From Phallus indusiatus (lineage: Eukaryota; Basidiomycota; Agaricomycetes; Phallales; Phallaceae), in the NCBI GenBank assembly GCA_027605045.1, contig JAQFWX010000025.1:372001-436000 (forward strand): a stretch of 64,000 nucleotides of DNA. Reading direction: 5' to 3'. The translations under genes and the position numbers were made by a program. Of the stretch, positions 63,211-64,000 are shown piece after piece (the stretch's first letter is position 1; every line of letters begins with the position of its first letter). The notes beneath the pieces are model-generated. The model was not told where the DNA came from, ran no database searches, and saw only the letters and a program-made list of their open reading frames with translations.

Positions 63211-64000
63211 TGCAATTTCGATAACTCCTTATGACGAAGAGAAAAAAAGAACGAGGAAATGATGCTGGTAGTGGAATAAGTCCTACCATCAAACTCTTTT
63301 AATTTAAAAGCGGCGTCGGTGACATTCCTGAAGAGATCCATCGAAGAATTTGAGAACCCGAATTTGCAAGCAATGATTCCCTTTGACGGCCACTCCATTA
63401 CCGCTGAGATGATAAGATTTTGGTGGCTAATGTATAGACGTTCGTTCATCATACAAAGGGGATCCCTCAGGGGCCCCGACTGACCGAGCAGCCCTTACTG
63501 TCAGTTTGTCGAAAGATAGCTGAACCTGGCTGAACCAATTTCGGGATAGGATGGTTTGACTTTGATGACACGTGCATAAAGGCTAAGCTCCAGTTTTGAA
63601 TTAAAAATTCTATTGGCACCACGGTCGGTAGCTAGCAAGATGTTCACACTGGCAGGGGTTAAGAAGTGGTGATATTTTGGTGGAGCCTATTCCCTTTCAC
63701 TGAAGACATCTCAAAGGCGACGGGCGCAATAGACAAAGTCCGTTTACAAACAGCGAGGCTTAACAGGGAAACTGAAGGTAAAGATTTCACACTTTCCCGA
63801 CGAACCTAAAATAACATAGTTCATACTTTCATTATATCAAGCTAGTAGTATATGACATACTTAGTATTACCTGGATCCTTTTTTATTCGCCCGTGTTGAC
63901 GTCGGGTGGGATCGAGGATCTAGTACATATCGTAGGAGCTTACTAATGCAGACGCAAGATAATATTTCAGGTGATTTTGAAAATTTCAATGTGCGAACCG
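63211..64000. other. Upstream region at window end, no gene seen
   Basis: 790 bp lie upstream of the multi-pass membrane gene. A minus-strand open frame at 63207-63452 merges into the exon 1 region but has no family resemblance. It likely contains the promoter. Nothing else was recognised before the window ends. Confidence 0.5.

Overview
This 64-kb window is nuclear DNA of a filamentous basidiomycete, most likely an Agaricomycete. Genes are split by many short introns of about 50 to 60 bases, intergenic spaces are short, both strands are used evenly, and several products have the form seen in mushroom-forming fungi: TAF2 with C-terminal bromodomains, LaeA-like methyltransferases, a lineage-type multi-pass membrane protein and fungal AGC1. 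I rebuilt most genes by reading splice junctions and checking that every junction keeps the reading frame. There is no rRNA, tRNA, CRISPR array or recognisable transposon.

Layout. 1-4656 holds the 3' part of TAF2. 4847-8717 holds a methyltransferase diverging from a class II DAHP synthase that has a one-base frameshift. 9646-15318 holds Rab11 and a UBE3C/HUL5-type HECT ligase. 15701-25638 holds an MFS transporter, SEN15, GCN2 and a tiny Cys-rich protein. 26302-32209 holds ERG2, a WBP11 splicing factor, an RNF10-type RING protein and FHIT. 32724-42936 holds myo-inositol oxygenase, the GOS1 SNARE, mitochondrial bL9, a fatty-acid-amide-type amidase and a GNAT protein. 46161-50322 holds an acetate-transporter-family protein and a secreted Thr-rich repeat protein. 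51427-60170 holds the aspartate/glutamate carrier, TRM5, a TatD-family hydrolase and riboflavin synthase. 60241-63210 holds a coiled-coil protein and a multi-pass membrane protein.

How the genes relate. Nearly all are housekeeping genes with no pathway clustering, as usual in fungi. Two touch amino-acid control: GCN2 (the starvation sensor) and DAHP synthase (entry to aromatic synthesis), whose start codon overlaps a perfect Gcn4-type TGACTCA. Many neighbours are divergent pairs sharing short promoters (SEN15/GCN2, TRM5/TatD with 89 bp, methyltransferase/DAHP synthase, ERG2/WBP11, FHIT/MIOX).

The most unusual object is the secreted protein at 47909-50322. Its middle is built from a genomic unit of about 410 bp, tandemly repeated, each unit carrying four in-phase mini-exons (about 90, 24, 18 and 48-54 nt). 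A second unusual signal is five GC-AG introns, each forced by conserved protein sequence.
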